A DNA stretch of 17,491 nt, taken from contig JAEZQX010000116.1 of assembly GCA_023441105.1 (NCBI GenBank), forward strand, positions 1 through 17,491. The letters run 5' to 3'. Below are positions 1 through 6,834 of the stretch, in pieces (positions within the stretch are counted from its first letter, which is position 1; every line of letters begins with the position of its first letter). Under the pieces are notes generated by a model. That model was given only the letters and a program-made list of their open reading frames with translations, did no database searches and was not told the origin of the DNA. Origin of the DNA: Pseudomonadota bacterium (GTDB lineage Bacteria > Pseudomonadota > Gammaproteobacteria > Burkholderiales > Burkholderiaceae). The position numbers and the translations under genes were made by a program.

Positions 1-273
1 CCACAGCGCGGGGCCGGCGCGCCGAAGCGCCGGCGCGTGCAGCGGCTCACGCAGCCAGACGCTGCTGTCGGTCACGCCGGTGACGAAGGCGAGCCCGTCG
101 ACATCGAGCACGTGCGATTCCCCCGCCTCGAGCATGATGTCGTTGCGCAGCGGATCCTCGGTGATCCAGATCCGCCCGCGCAGGCAGGCGACCTCGGCGT
201 GCCGGGCATCGTGCAGCACGATGCTGCGATTTGCCGCCAGCTCGACGGTCTGGTCGAAGATGTCGATCCTCAT
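1..273 (-). CDS. DUF2917 domain protein (partial, C-terminus off the left edge)
   Basis: The gene starts at an ATG at 271-273 and stays open for 91 codons to base 1, so its C-terminus lies outside the window. A good ribosome binding site (AAGGAA, five bases before the ATG) fixes the start. The protein has the usual DUF2917 pattern: a short beta-rich segment, then Gly33-Arg-Ile-Trp-Ile-Thr38, an Asp at 45, and Leu48-Glu-Ala-Gly-Glu52 before a hydrophobic strand. This reads as a small cupin-like beta fold. The family is common in Burkholderiales as a stand-alone protein of about 100 residues and has no established function. No signal peptide or membrane segment is visible. It is divergent from the small secreted-protein gene, so the roughly 300 bases between them should hold both promoters. 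Family assignment is from the motif pattern and is fairly secure; the role is unknown. Confidence 0.75.
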   Translation of the reverse strand, partial: MRIDIFDQTVELAANRSIVLHDARHAEVACLRGRIWITEDPLRNDIMLEAGESHVLDVDGLAFVTGVTDSSVWLREPLHAPALRRAGPALW

Positions 274-581
274 GATGGTTCCTTGGTGATGGTCGGTGCG
301 TTGCGACGTCGGACTGCGGCCGGGCCTCGACGCCACGATGTCGATCTTCGGCGTGGCCGGTAATCCGACGGTGTCGTGGCGGCGGCGCTTTGTAGCCGGT
401 TTGTATGCAGCAGCGGCGCGAGTCGGGCGATGGGAGATGGGCGATGCGCAGGTGCGCAGGTGCGGCATGAACTGTTGCACCGCGCCCGGCGGGACTGCGG
501 GTCTGGCTGCCTCGTTGCCCCTCGTGAAGCGATGGGCATGCGGCTTGCGAAGCAGCTTGCACCTCAACTACCGGAGTTCAC
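274..581. other. Intergenic region between divergent genes
   Basis: This stretch of about 308 bases separates the DUF2917 gene from the small secreted-protein gene and should carry promoters in both directions. I see no convincing -35/-10 pair on either strand. It contains a tandem 8-base repeat (GCGCAGGT twice, near 454-469) and a ggGNGATGGG-type repeat just before it. Overlapping open frames here have no family features and I do not call them genes. Confidence 0.4.
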
Positions 582-977
582 ATGAGCTCAATGATCCGCA
601 GCCTTGCAGCGGTCGCGTTTTCGGTCATGGCATTCACCTCTGTCCAGGCGGCCACGGCTGCCGAACAGCAGGCGGAAAGCCAGTACAAGGCCGCCATGGA
701 ACGCTGCAAGCCGTTGAAGGGCAATGCCCAGGATGTTTGCGAGAAGGACGCCAAGGCCGCGCGTGACAGCGCGAAAGCCGACGACAAGGCCGCCCGCAAG
801 GGAACACCGGAAGCCAGGGCGGATGCCGGCGAGTCGAAGGCCCGCGCCGAGTACAAGGCTGCCATGGAGCGTTGCGAGTCGCTCAAGGGCAAGGAGCACG
901 ATGCCTGCGAGTCGAAGGCCAAGGCCACGCTCGACCGCCGCCAGGCCGATGCCGACAAGAACCGGCGGACGAACTGA
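582..977 (+). CDS. Small secreted protein with two Cys-X10-Cys helical repeats
   Basis: A 131-residue protein starting at ATG 582, five bases after a GGAG ribosome binding site; the ATG at 591 would be too far from that site. Residues 1 to about 24 form a Sec signal peptide (Arg6, a hydrophobic core, then Val-Gln-Ala or Ala-Thr-Ala before the cut), so the mature protein should be periplasmic. It contains two copies of one unit, near residues 35-60 and 90-115. Each carries Tyr-Lys-Ala-Ala-Met-Glu-Arg-Cys, ten residues, then a second Cys (Cys42/Cys53 and Cys98/Cys109). The rest is charged, Ala- and Lys-rich and probably helical. Each cysteine pair could form a disulfide stapling a helical hairpin. 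Similar unnamed proteins occur in Burkholderiales, sometimes labelled TolA-like because of composition, but there is no real TolA architecture. Function unknown. It is followed by a strong hairpin. Confidence 0.85.
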   Translation: MSSMIRSLAAVAFSVMAFTSVQAATAAEQQAESQYKAAMERCKPLKGNAQDVCEKDAKAARDSAKADDKAARKGTPEARADAGESKARAEYKAAMERCESLKGKEHDACESKAKATLDRRQADADKNRRTN

Positions 978-982
978 CTGAC

Positions 983-1017
983 GCAACCGGATGCCGCGAA
1001 ACGCGACATCCGGTTGC
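983..1017 (+). terminator. Strong stem-loop after the small secreted-protein gene
   Basis: Bases 983-993 (GCAACCGGATG) pair perfectly with 1007-1017. After a single mismatch (994/1006), CGCG at 995-998 pairs with 1002-1005 around an AAA loop, giving a 15-bp stem in total. It starts six bases after the stop codon at 975-977, so it is well placed as a transcription terminator or mRNA 3' end stabiliser. No run of T follows, so an intrinsic terminator is possible but not typical. Confidence 0.55.
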
Positions 1018-1034
1018 AAATCCGGCTGTCAACC

Positions 1035-1053
1035 TCCCCCGCTTTGCGGGGGA
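1035..1053. repeat. Second GC-rich hairpin, 8-bp stem with TTT loop
   Basis: TCCCCCGC at 1035-1042 pairs with GCGGGGGA at 1046-1053 around TTT. This perfect palindrome lies between the previous stem-loop and the DUF502 gene. Sequences of this shape are frequent as scattered intergenic palindromes in high-GC proteobacteria. Whether it is a repeat in this genome, or acts on transcription, cannot be seen from one copy. Confidence 0.5.
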
Positions 1054-1083
1054 TACTAGGGGCTGCACACTCGTCAGCCCGCC

Positions 1084-1794
1084 ATGGATACTCCTGACCC
1101 CCGGCCCGACGCCGCCTCGAAGCGCCCGAGTGGCGCTCCATTCTGGCGCTACATCCTGATCGGCTTCTTCACCGTCGCGCCGCTGTGGGTGACCTGGCTG
1201 GTGTTCAACTTCCTGATCAGCCTGCTGGCGAGCACCGGCAAGCCCCTGCTGTGGGGTGCGTCGCGCGGGGTCAGCCCGTTCTCGAAGAACCTCGCCGAAT
1301 GGCTGATCGATCCCAACGTGCAGTATGTGTTGGCCGCGCTGGCGACGCTGCTGGCGCTGCATTTCATCGGCCTGTTCACCTCGATGGTGGTCGGCCGCCG
1401 CCTGATTGCGTTCATGGAGGGGCTGCTCGGGCGGCTGCCGCTGGTGCAGACCATCTACGGTGCCACCAAGCGGCTGCTCCTGTCGCTGCAGAAGCCGCCG
1501 GCCACCGGCCAGCGCGTGGCGCTGATCAGCTTTCCCAATGCCGACATGAAGACCATCGGGTTCATCACCAAGGTGATCGAGGACACCAGCGGCGGCGGCG
1601 AGTTGGCGGTGGTCTACGTCCCCACCGCGCCGAACCCGACCTCCGGCTATATCGAGATCGTGCCCCTCGCCGACGTGGTGCTCACCGACTGGACAGTGGA
1701 GGAGGCGATGACCTTCGTGATGACCGCCGGCACCACCTCGCCCGACCACGTGCGCTTCAGGAACGATCCGCTGGCAGGCTCGCCGCCGGCCTGA
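1084..1794 (+). CDS. DUF502 family inner-membrane protein
   Basis: A 236-residue protein of the usual size for the DUF502 family. A short polar N-terminus (residues 1-20) is followed by two membrane segments, about 22-47 and 80-104. Just after the second segment is the family-typical stretch Leu-Pro-Leu-Val-Gln-Thr-Ile-Tyr (118-125), followed by an Ala-Thr-Lys-Arg motif. The remaining roughly 110 residues form a soluble beta-rich domain with the pattern Ile-Gly-Phe-Ile-Thr. The family is widespread in bacteria and its biochemical role is not established. The ATG at 1084 has no clear ribosome binding site in front, but no better in-frame start fits the family N-terminus. The next plus-strand gene, nrdJ, begins 173 bases downstream. 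Family call is confident, function unknown. Confidence 0.9.
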   Translation: MDTPDPRPDAASKRPSGAPFWRYILIGFFTVAPLWVTWLVFNFLISLLASTGKPLLWGASRGVSPFSKNLAEWLIDPNVQYVLAALATLLALHFIGLFTSMVVGRRLIAFMEGLLGRLPLVQTIYGATKRLLLSLQKPPATGQRVALISFPNADMKTIGFITKVIEDTSGGGELAVVYVPTAPNPTSGYIEIVPLADVVLTDWTVEEAMTFVMTAGTTSPDHVRFRNDPLAGSPPA

Positions 1795-1877
1795 TCGCGA
1801 CCCGCGACCTGCGCCTCTTCGCGGATTGCGACCGCATCGTCGAGCGGCTGGACGGACGCGTCGTGACACTCGACGGG
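1791..1877 (+). pseudogene. Possible remnant of an ABC-transporter ATPase C-terminus
   Basis: Right behind the DUF502 gene, in the frame that later becomes nrdJ, about 29 codons read like the H-loop region and following strand of a LolD/MacB-type ABC ATPase: Thr-Arg-Asp-Leu-Arg-Leu-Phe, then Cys-Asp-Arg-Ile-Val, then Leu-Asp-Gly-Arg-Val-Val. In intact ATPases the first part is usually Thr-His-Asp. Of 29 codons, 26 end in G or C, as in real genes here. No start, Walker motifs or stop belong to it. It may be a decayed gene end or a chance resemblance. Confidence 0.25.
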
Positions 1878-1891
1878 CGTCGCCGCAGGAA

Positions 1892-1897
1892 TAGAAT
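1892..1897 (+). promoter_or_regulatory. Possible -10 element of nrdJ
   Basis: TAGAAT lies 70 bases before the nrdJ start and matches the sigma-70 -10 consensus at five of six positions. The hexamer at the expected -35 distance (CTCGAC at 1869-1874) is poor. A better hexamer, GTGACA at 1863-1868, is 23 bases away, which is too far. I see no NrdR-box pair and no recognisable cobalamin riboswitch in the short leader. Confidence 0.25.
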
Positions 1898-1967
1898 CCG
1901 GGGTGGTCTCGGACGACTGAAGAAGGACGTCGGCGGCCCGTATTCATCCCTGCAGCCTGGATCAACG

Positions 1968-4889
1968 ATGAAGATAGACGATCTGCTCGCCGCCCTCCCG
2001 GAACAGGAAGTGACCCTCGACGTGCTGCGGGAGAAGTACGCCAAGGGCGACGAGAAGACCGCGCGCGACATCCGCGTGCGCGTGGCCAGGGCGTTGGCAT
2101 CGGTGGAGCCGGCGGCGCGACGGCAGCACTGGGAGACGGAATTCCTCTGGGCGATGGAGAACGGCTTCGTGCCGGCCGGCCGCATCAATTCCGCCGCCGG
2201 CACCGATATCCACGCCACGCTCATCAACTGCTTCGTGCAGCCGATCGGCGATGCGATCTCCGGGCGCGACGCCAACGGCGGCCCCGGCATCTACCTCGCG
2301 CTGCAGGAGGCGGCCGAGACGATGCGTCGCGGCGGCGGGGTCGGCTACGACTTCTCCACCATAAGGCCGCGCGGCGCGCTGGTCAAGGGCACGCTGTCGC
2401 GCGCTTCGGGGCCGGTGTCCTACATGCGGGTCTTCGACAAGTCCTGCGAGACGCTCGAGTCGGCCGGCTCGCGGCGCGGTGCGCAGATGGGCGTGATGCG
2501 GGTGGACCATCCCGACGTCGAGGAGTTCATCAACGCCAAGAACGACGGTTCGCTCAGCAACTTCAACATGTCGGTGGCGGTGACCGACGAGTTCATGCGG
2601 GCGGTCGAAGCGGATGGCGACTTCGACCTGGTGCATGCCGAGCAGCCGTTCAAGGCCTCCGACAAGGCGCGGCGCAGCGACGGCAAGTGGGTCTACCGGA
2701 CCGTGCGCGCGCGCGAGCTGTGGGACCAGGTCATGCATTCCACCTACGACCATGCCGAGCCCGGCGTGATCTTCATCGACCGGGTCAACCAGGACAACAA
2801 CCTGTCGTACTGCGAGTCGATCGTGGCCAGCAATCCCTGCGGCGAGCAGTTCCTGCCGCCCTACGGCTGCTGCGATCTCGGCAGCATGAACCTGACGCGC
2901 TACGTCTCGGACCCGTTCGGCGAGTCGCCGACGTTCGACCATGAACGCTTCCGCCGCGCCGTCGCCATCGCCGTGCGGGGGCTGGACAATGTGCTCGACC
3001 TGACGTTGTGGCCGCTCGAGGCGCAGGAGCGCGAGGCCCAGTCCAAGCGGCGCATCGGCCTCGGCTTCACCGGCCTGGGCAATGCCCTCACCATGCTGAA
3101 GCTGCGCTACGACAGCGAGGCGGGGCGCCGCTTCGCGGCCGAGATCGCGCGCGTCATGCGCGACGTGGCCTACGATGCCTCGGTGGGGCTGGCGCAGGAG
3201 CGTGGCGCATTCCCGCTCTTCGACGCCGATCGCTACCTGGCCGAGCCGCATGCCGCCTCGCGCCTGCCGGACGCACTGCGCGAGCGCATCCGCGAGCACG
3301 GCATCCGCAATTCGCACCTGCTGTCCATCGCGCCCACCGGCACCATCTCGATCGCGTTCGCCGGCAATGCATCCGGCGGCATCGAGCCGGCGTTTTCCTG
3401 GACCTACACCCGCCGCAAGCGCATGCCGGACGGCAGCAAGCAGGAGTACCAGGTCGAGGATTTCGCCTATCGGCTGTGGCGCCATCTCGGCGGCGACGTG
3501 GACGCGCTGCCAGACTACTTCGTGTCGGCAATGCAGATCAGCGCCCTCGACCACATGCGCATGAGTGCGACGGTGCAGCCGTTCATCGATTCGGCGATCA
3601 GCAAGACCGTCAACGTCGCCGAGGACTATCCGTACGAGGACTTCAAGTCCCTGTACCTCGAAGCCTGGCGCGGGGGCCTGAAGGGGATCACCACCTATCG
3701 GCCGAACTCGGTGATCGGGTCGGTGCTGAGCGCGCCCGCTGCGAGCACCGCCGGTGCGGGAACCGCGCCGGGGCAGTCGGCCAGCGCGCAGCAGCCGCAT
3801 GACCTGCGCGTCGAGCCTGACCGGCGCCTGCGCCTGGAGCGGATCCCGCAGCCGGCGTTGTCGTCGCTGCGCTGGCCCAGCCGCCCGAAGCTGGCGGCCG
3901 GCAACATGGCGTACTCCTACATGGTCGAGCCGCTCGACCGGCGGGCGTCGTTCTGCATCTTCATCGGCCAGACCGAGGAGACCTACGAACGCGCCGACGG
4001 CACGCAGGGCCTGCGCAGCGTGCCGTTCGAGACCTGGGTCAACGGCAACGAGCAGCCGCGCGGCCTCGGCGCGATCGCCAAGGCGTTGTCGATGGACATG
4101 CGCTCCAACGATCGCGGCTGGCTCAAGCTCAAGCTCGATGCGCTCGCCCGCACCCGCGACGAGCAGCCGTTGCAGATGCCGTTCCCGCCGGATGGCGAAG
4201 TGCGCTGGTCGCCCGGCATCGTCGCGGCCTTTGCCGAGGTGGTGCGCCAGCGCTGCGAGGCGCTCGGCATGTTCGAGACGCTCGAGACGCAGCCGACGCC
4301 GATGCTGGACGCGATGCTGTTCCGCAAGGAACCCAAGACCGGGCCGCTCGGCACGCTCTCCTGGACCGCCGACATCAGCAACGCCGCCACCGGCGACGAC
4401 TTCGTGCTCGGCGTGAAGGAGCTGCAACTGCCGGACGGCGCGCGCAGGCCGTTCTCCATCTGGCTCTCGGGCGACTACCCGCGCGTGCTCGACGGCCTGT
4501 GCAAGCTGCTGTCGATCGACATGCATGTGATCGACGTCAACTGGATCGGGCTCAAGCTGCGCAAGCTGGTGTCGTTCGGCGAGCTCAACGGCTCGTTCTG
4601 GGCGCCGGTGCCCGGCGAGAACCGCCAGCAGGTCTGGCCGAGCACCGTCGGCTACGTCGCCGCGCTGATCCTGCATCGCTTCAAGATGCTGGGGCTGCTC
4701 GACGACCAGGGCAATGCCATCGGCGGCGCCGGCGCGCTGGCGCTGCCGGGTGCGGCGCCGGCGGCGGCAAGCAGCGCCGCGCCGCTCATCGCCGGCCAGG
4801 CCTGTCCGGCCTGCGGCGTGCATGCCTACATCAAGCGCGACGGCTGCATGTTCTGCACCGCCTGCGGGCACCAGGGAGAGTGCGGTTAG
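1968..4889 (+). CDS. nrdJ: Class II (adenosylcobalamin-dependent) ribonucleoside-diphosphate reductase
   Basis: This 973-residue enzyme makes deoxyribonucleotides using a radical generated from coenzyme B12, without oxygen or a small subunit. The core (1 to about 590) shows the catalytic loop Asn289-Pro-Cys291-Gly-Glu293, where Cys291 is the thiyl-radical residue, and the likely redox pair Cys88 and Cys302. It ends with a Thr-Tyr-Arg-Pro motif typical of the family. After a low-complexity Ala/Gln linker come two related modules, about 641-726 and 783-867, resembling the TSCPD domains found at the ends of such reductases. The tail has Cys946-X2-Cys949, Cys960-X2-Cys963-X2-Cys966 and Cys972, suited to zinc binding or to reducing the active-site disulfide. 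The start is the ATG at 1968; the ribosome binding site is weak. The open frame extends upstream, but that part is not reductase. It is convergent with the thioesterase gene, 16 bases away. Confidence 0.95.
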   Translation: MKIDDLLAALPEQEVTLDVLREKYAKGDEKTARDIRVRVARALASVEPAARRQHWETEFLWAMENGFVPAGRINSAAGTDIHATLINCFVQPIGDAISGRDANGGPGIYLALQEAAETMRRGGGVGYDFSTIRPRGALVKGTLSRASGPVSYMRVFDKSCETLESAGSRRGAQMGVMRVDHPDVEEFINAKNDGSLSNFNMSVAVTDEFMRAVEADGDFDLVHAEQPFKASDKARRSDGKWVYRTVRARELWDQVMHSTYDHAEPGVIFIDRVNQDNNLSYCESIVASNPCGEQFLPPYGCCDLGSMNLTRYVSDPFGESPTFDHERFRRAVAIAVRGLDNVLDLTLWPLEAQEREAQSKRRIGLGFTGLGNALTMLKLRYDSEAGRRFAAEIARVMRDVAYDASVGLAQERGAFPLFDADRYLAEPHAASRLPDALRERIREHGIRNSHLLSIAPTGTISIAFAGNASGGIEPAFSWTYTRRKRMPDGSKQEYQVEDFAYRLWRHLGGDVDALPDYFVSAMQISALDHMRMSATVQPFIDSAISKTVNVAEDYPYEDFKSLYLEAWRGGLKGITTYRPNSVIGSVLSAPAASTAGAGTAPGQSASAQQPHDLRVEPDRRLRLERIPQPALSSLRWPSRPKLAAGNMAYSYMVEPLDRRASFCIFIGQTEETYERADGTQGLRSVPFETWVNGNEQPRGLGAIAKALSMDMRSNDRGWLKLKLDALARTRDEQPLQMPFPPDGEVRWSPGIVAAFAEVVRQRCEALGMFETLETQPTPMLDAMLFRKEPKTGPLGTLSWTADISNAATGDDFVLGVKELQLPDGARRPFSIWLSGDYPRVLDGLCKLLSIDMHVIDVNWIGLKLRKLVSFGELNGSFWAPVPGENRQQVWPSTVGYVAALILHRFKMLGLLDDQGNAIGGAGALALPGAAPAAASSAAPLIAGQACPACGVHAYIKRDGCMFCTACGHQGECG

Positions 4890-4913
4890 GAGCCTGGGCT
4901 CCTTGTCACTTTT
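4888..4913 (+). terminator. Short hairpin and T-run at the end of nrdJ
   Basis: AGGAGC at 4888-4893 pairs with GCTCCT at 4898-4903 around CTGG. It is followed by a T-containing stretch ending in TTTT at 4910-4913. It overlaps the nrdJ stop codon and the end of the convergent thioesterase gene. It would work as a weak intrinsic terminator for plus-strand transcription; on the minus strand no T-run follows the stem. Confidence 0.4.
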
Positions 4914-5313
4914 CGGCCATCACCAGCTGCGTCTGCGTCACCACCGCGCAGAGCTTGCCGGCCTCGGTTTTCACCTGGGTCTGCCAGACCATGGTCGTGC
5001 GGCCGCGATGGAACGCAGTGCATTCCCCGGTGACGGTCGAATTCACCGGCGCGGCGCCGATGAACTTGGTGCTCGAGTCGGTGGTGGTGGTGCGGGCGCC
5101 GGCCGGCAGGTTGAGGATCGTGCCGACCGCGCCGAGCGTATCGGCGAAGGCCATGATGGCGCCGCCATGCAGGATGCCGCCGGCGGTGCACAGCTCGGGC
5201 CGCACCGGCAGCCGGGCGACGATCCGGTCCTGCGATGCCTCCACGATCTCGACGCCCATCAGTCCCGGGAACAACGGGGCGAGGCGTTGCTGGATGGCGG
5301 CAGGATCGATCAT
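4906..5313 (-). CDS. PaaI-type hotdog-fold acyl-CoA thioesterase
   Basis: A 135-residue single-domain hotdog protein, normal length for the PaaI thioesterase family, which hydrolyses CoA thioesters in the cytoplasm, often of aromatic or medium-chain acids. The signature His49-Gly-Gly51 followed by Asp58 in Ala-Phe-Ala-Asp is present; Asp58 sits where the catalytic acid lies in this family. The later segment Thr-Lys-Phe-Ile (82-85) and the beta strand with Arg-Gly-Arg-Thr (103-106) also fit. The ATG at 5313 has a GAGG site six bases before it. This is the last gene of the long minus-strand operon, 20 bases after the second Bug gene. In that setting it probably releases CoA from dead-end or stalled intermediates. 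The exact substrate cannot be told. Confidence 0.9.
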   Translation of the reverse strand: MIDPAAIQQRLAPLFPGLMGVEIVEASQDRIVARLPVRPELCTAGGILHGGAIMAFADTLGAVGTILNLPAGARTTTTDSSTKFIGAAPVNSTVTGECTAFHRGRTTMVWQTQVKTEAGKLCAVVTQTQLVMAEK

Positions 5314-5333
5314 CGGGGCCTCGCTCTTCTTCG

Positions 5334-6320
5334 TCAGTTGAGCTTGTTGCTCTGCGCGACTTTACGCCACTTCTGCAGCTCCGCGTCGATCATCGCCGCG
5401 AACTGCTCCGGGGAATTGCCGATCGGCTTGGCGCCGAGCTCGAGCAGCTGGGCGTTGACCTCCGGCTTCTTCAGGATCTCCGCCACCGCCTTCTGCAGCC
5501 GGTCGACGATCGGCTTTGGGGTCCCGGCCGGCGCCAGCAGGCCGAACCAGGCGCTGACTTCGTAGCCCGGCACGCCGCTCTCGGCGATCGTCGGGATTTC
5601 CGGCGCCTGCGGCCAGCGCTCGGTGGTGGTGACGGCGATCGGCCGGATCTTGCCGGCCTTGATGTGCGGCATCGACGACGGCAGGTTGTCGAAGCCGAGC
5701 TGGATCTGCCCGCCCATCAGGTCGATCAGCATCGGCCCGCCGCCCTTGTAGGGCACGTGCAGCAGGTCGGTACCGGTCAGCGTCTTGAGCAACTCCCCGC
5801 TCATGTGCGGCGAGCCGCCCGGGCTGGTCGATCCGAAGGTGATCGATCCCGGCTTGGCGCGCGCCGCGTCGAGCACGTCCTTCAAGGTCCTGAACGGCGT
5901 GTCGGGGTTGACCGTCAGCACGTTCGGTGTGTCGGCGACGTCGGTCACCGGCTGGAAGTCCTTGACCGGATCGTACGGCACCTTGCCGATCGCCGGATTG
6001 ATGCCGTGCGTGGAGATGGTGCCCATCAGCAGCGTATAGCCGTCGGGAGCGGCCCGCGCCACCGCCTCGGTTCCGATCGAGCCGCTGGCCCCGCCGCGGT
6101 TCTCGACGATGAAGGTCTGCTTCAGCGAATCGGTCAGTCGCCCGGCGACGGCGCGCGCCAGCAGGTCGGTGGTCCCGCCCGGCGGATACGGCACCACGAT
6201 CTTCACCGTGCGATCAGGATAGGCCTGCTGCGCCCCGGCGGCGGATGCCATCGCGACGACGCCCAGCGCCAGCAGCGACCTGGCCAGCAGCGACCTGGCC
6301 AGCAGCGATCTCGTCTTCAT
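5334..6320 (-). CDS. Bug (TctC-family) periplasmic solute-binding protein
   Basis: This 328-residue protein belongs to the Bug/TctC receptors, which bind carboxylates, aromatic acids and similar small molecules in the periplasm. A signal peptide of about 30 residues ends at Ala-Gly-Ala-Gln. The mature part opens with Tyr-Pro-Asp-Arg and the family hallmark Val-Pro-Tyr-Pro-Pro-Gly-Gly-Thr-Thr-Asp. Further hallmarks are Ala-Ala-Pro-Asp-Gly-Tyr, His-Val-Pro-Tyr-Lys-Gly-Gly, Pro-Thr-Ile-Ala-Glu-Ser-Gly and Leu-Leu-Ala-Pro-Ala-Gly-Thr-Pro. The open frame reaches further upstream, but the ATG at 6320 starts the signal peptide and has GAGGAG eight bases before it. The signal peptide contains a threefold in-frame repeat of Ser-Leu-Leu-Ala-Arg-type units. 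No TctA/TctB membrane genes are nearby, as is usual for orphan Bug receptors. The ligand is unknown. Confidence 0.93.
   Translation of the reverse strand: MKTRSLLARSLLARSLLALGVVAMASAAGAQQAYPDRTVKIVVPYPPGGTTDLLARAVAGRLTDSLKQTFIVENRGGASGSIGTEAVARAAPDGYTLLMGTISTHGINPAIGKVPYDPVKDFQPVTDVADTPNVLTVNPDTPFRTLKDVLDAARAKPGSITFGSTSPGGSPHMSGELLKTLTGTDLLHVPYKGGGPMLIDLMGGQIQLGFDNLPSSMPHIKAGKIRPIAVTTTERWPQAPEIPTIAESGVPGYEVSAWFGLLAPAGTPKPIVDRLQKAVAEILKKPEVNAQLLELGAKPIGNSPEQFAAMIDAELQKWRKVAQSNKLN
6268..6312 (-). repeat. Three tandem 15-bp units inside the Bug signal peptide
   Basis: The unit GCCAGCAGCGACCTG (plus strand) occurs at 6268-6282 and 6283-6297, identical. A third copy at 6298-6312 differs at two bases. 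Because the unit is 15 bases long, copies add or remove exactly five residues (Ser-Leu-Leu-Ala-Arg type) from the start of the signal peptide without a frameshift. Confidence 0.9.
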
Positions 6321-6385
6321 GTGTGCGTCTCCTCGTTCTCCTGGTTGGCCGCCGCAGCCTGCGCGCGGCCCTGCCGCCGGTCGCC

Positions 6386-6739
6386 CTATGGCCGATCCAT
6401 GCCGCGCAGCTGGTCGCGCAGCGCATCCGGCACCTCGAGCTCGAAGCCGAGGATTGCCGCCGACAGCGCCTTGCCGTAGTTGTCCAGGCACAGGCTGCGG
6501 GACACGCCGCCGCCCAGGGCGCCGTGGCACACGAAGTTGAGCGCGTCGAGGTTGGCCACCTCGTAGCGCACGACCTCGCCCTTGATGGCGGACTTGTAGT
6601 GCGCCTTGAAGCGCGCCACCGTCAGCTGCTCCTTGAGCAGGGGATAGAGCGCCGTCGAGTAGGCAAACACGGCGATGTTGGACGTGTCGCCCTTGTCGCC
6701 CGAGCGGGCATGGGCGACGTGCTGGAGCATGACTTTCAT
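6386..6739 (-). CDS. AtuA C-terminal-domain-like small protein
   Basis: A 117-residue protein that resembles the C-terminal domain of AtuA-type (acyclic terpene utilisation) proteins, here encoded alone. The family-like opening is His-Ala-Arg-Ser-Gly-Asp-Lys-Gly-Asp-Thr-Ser-Asn (about 10-21), and a later segment reads Asn-Phe-Val-Cys-His-Gly-Ala-Leu-Gly-Gly-Gly followed by a Ser-Arg-Ser-Leu strand. The ATG at 6739 has a very strong AGGAGG site seven bases ahead; the longer open frame upstream is not supported. It follows the gene for the main AtuA-like domain by 95 bases, and the two products together have about the size of a full-length AtuA. They probably form one complex. The biochemical role of AtuA proteins is not established. 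Confidence 0.82.
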   Translation of the reverse strand: MKVMLQHVAHARSGDKGDTSNIAVFAYSTALYPLLKEQLTVARFKAHYKSAIKGEVVRYEVANLDALNFVCHGALGGGVSRSLCLDNYGKALSAAILGFELEVPDALRDQLRGMDRP

Positions 6740-6834
6740 GCCGGTTCCTCCTGGGTGGCAGCGCCGTTGCGGGGCAGGTTGCTGCTGCTGGCGGCGAACT
6801 GGCCGAAGCCGCGGCAAAGGTTTGCGGGCAGCAT

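Noticed and set aside
1014..1057. Promoter for the DUF502 gene from TTGCAA (1014-1019) and GATACT (1052-1057)
   Set aside because: The spacing is 32 bases, far from the required 16-18, and the elements overlap the hairpins.
1185..1967. N-terminal extension of nrdJ across the DUF502 gene
   Set aside because: The open frame continues upstream, but the product there is not reductase-like and overlaps a recognisable membrane protein gene; the ATG at 1968 matches the family start.
1795..1967. Cobalamin riboswitch before nrdJ
   Set aside because: A B12-dependent enzyme made this worth checking, but the 173-base leader lacks a recognisable B12-box and the size needed for the aptamer plus expression platform.
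1962..4871. A 969-codon open frame antisense to nrdJ
   Set aside because: It lies entirely opposite a well-supported gene, has no recognisable domain, and is rich in Arg, Ala, Gly and His, as expected from the reverse complement of GC-rich codons.
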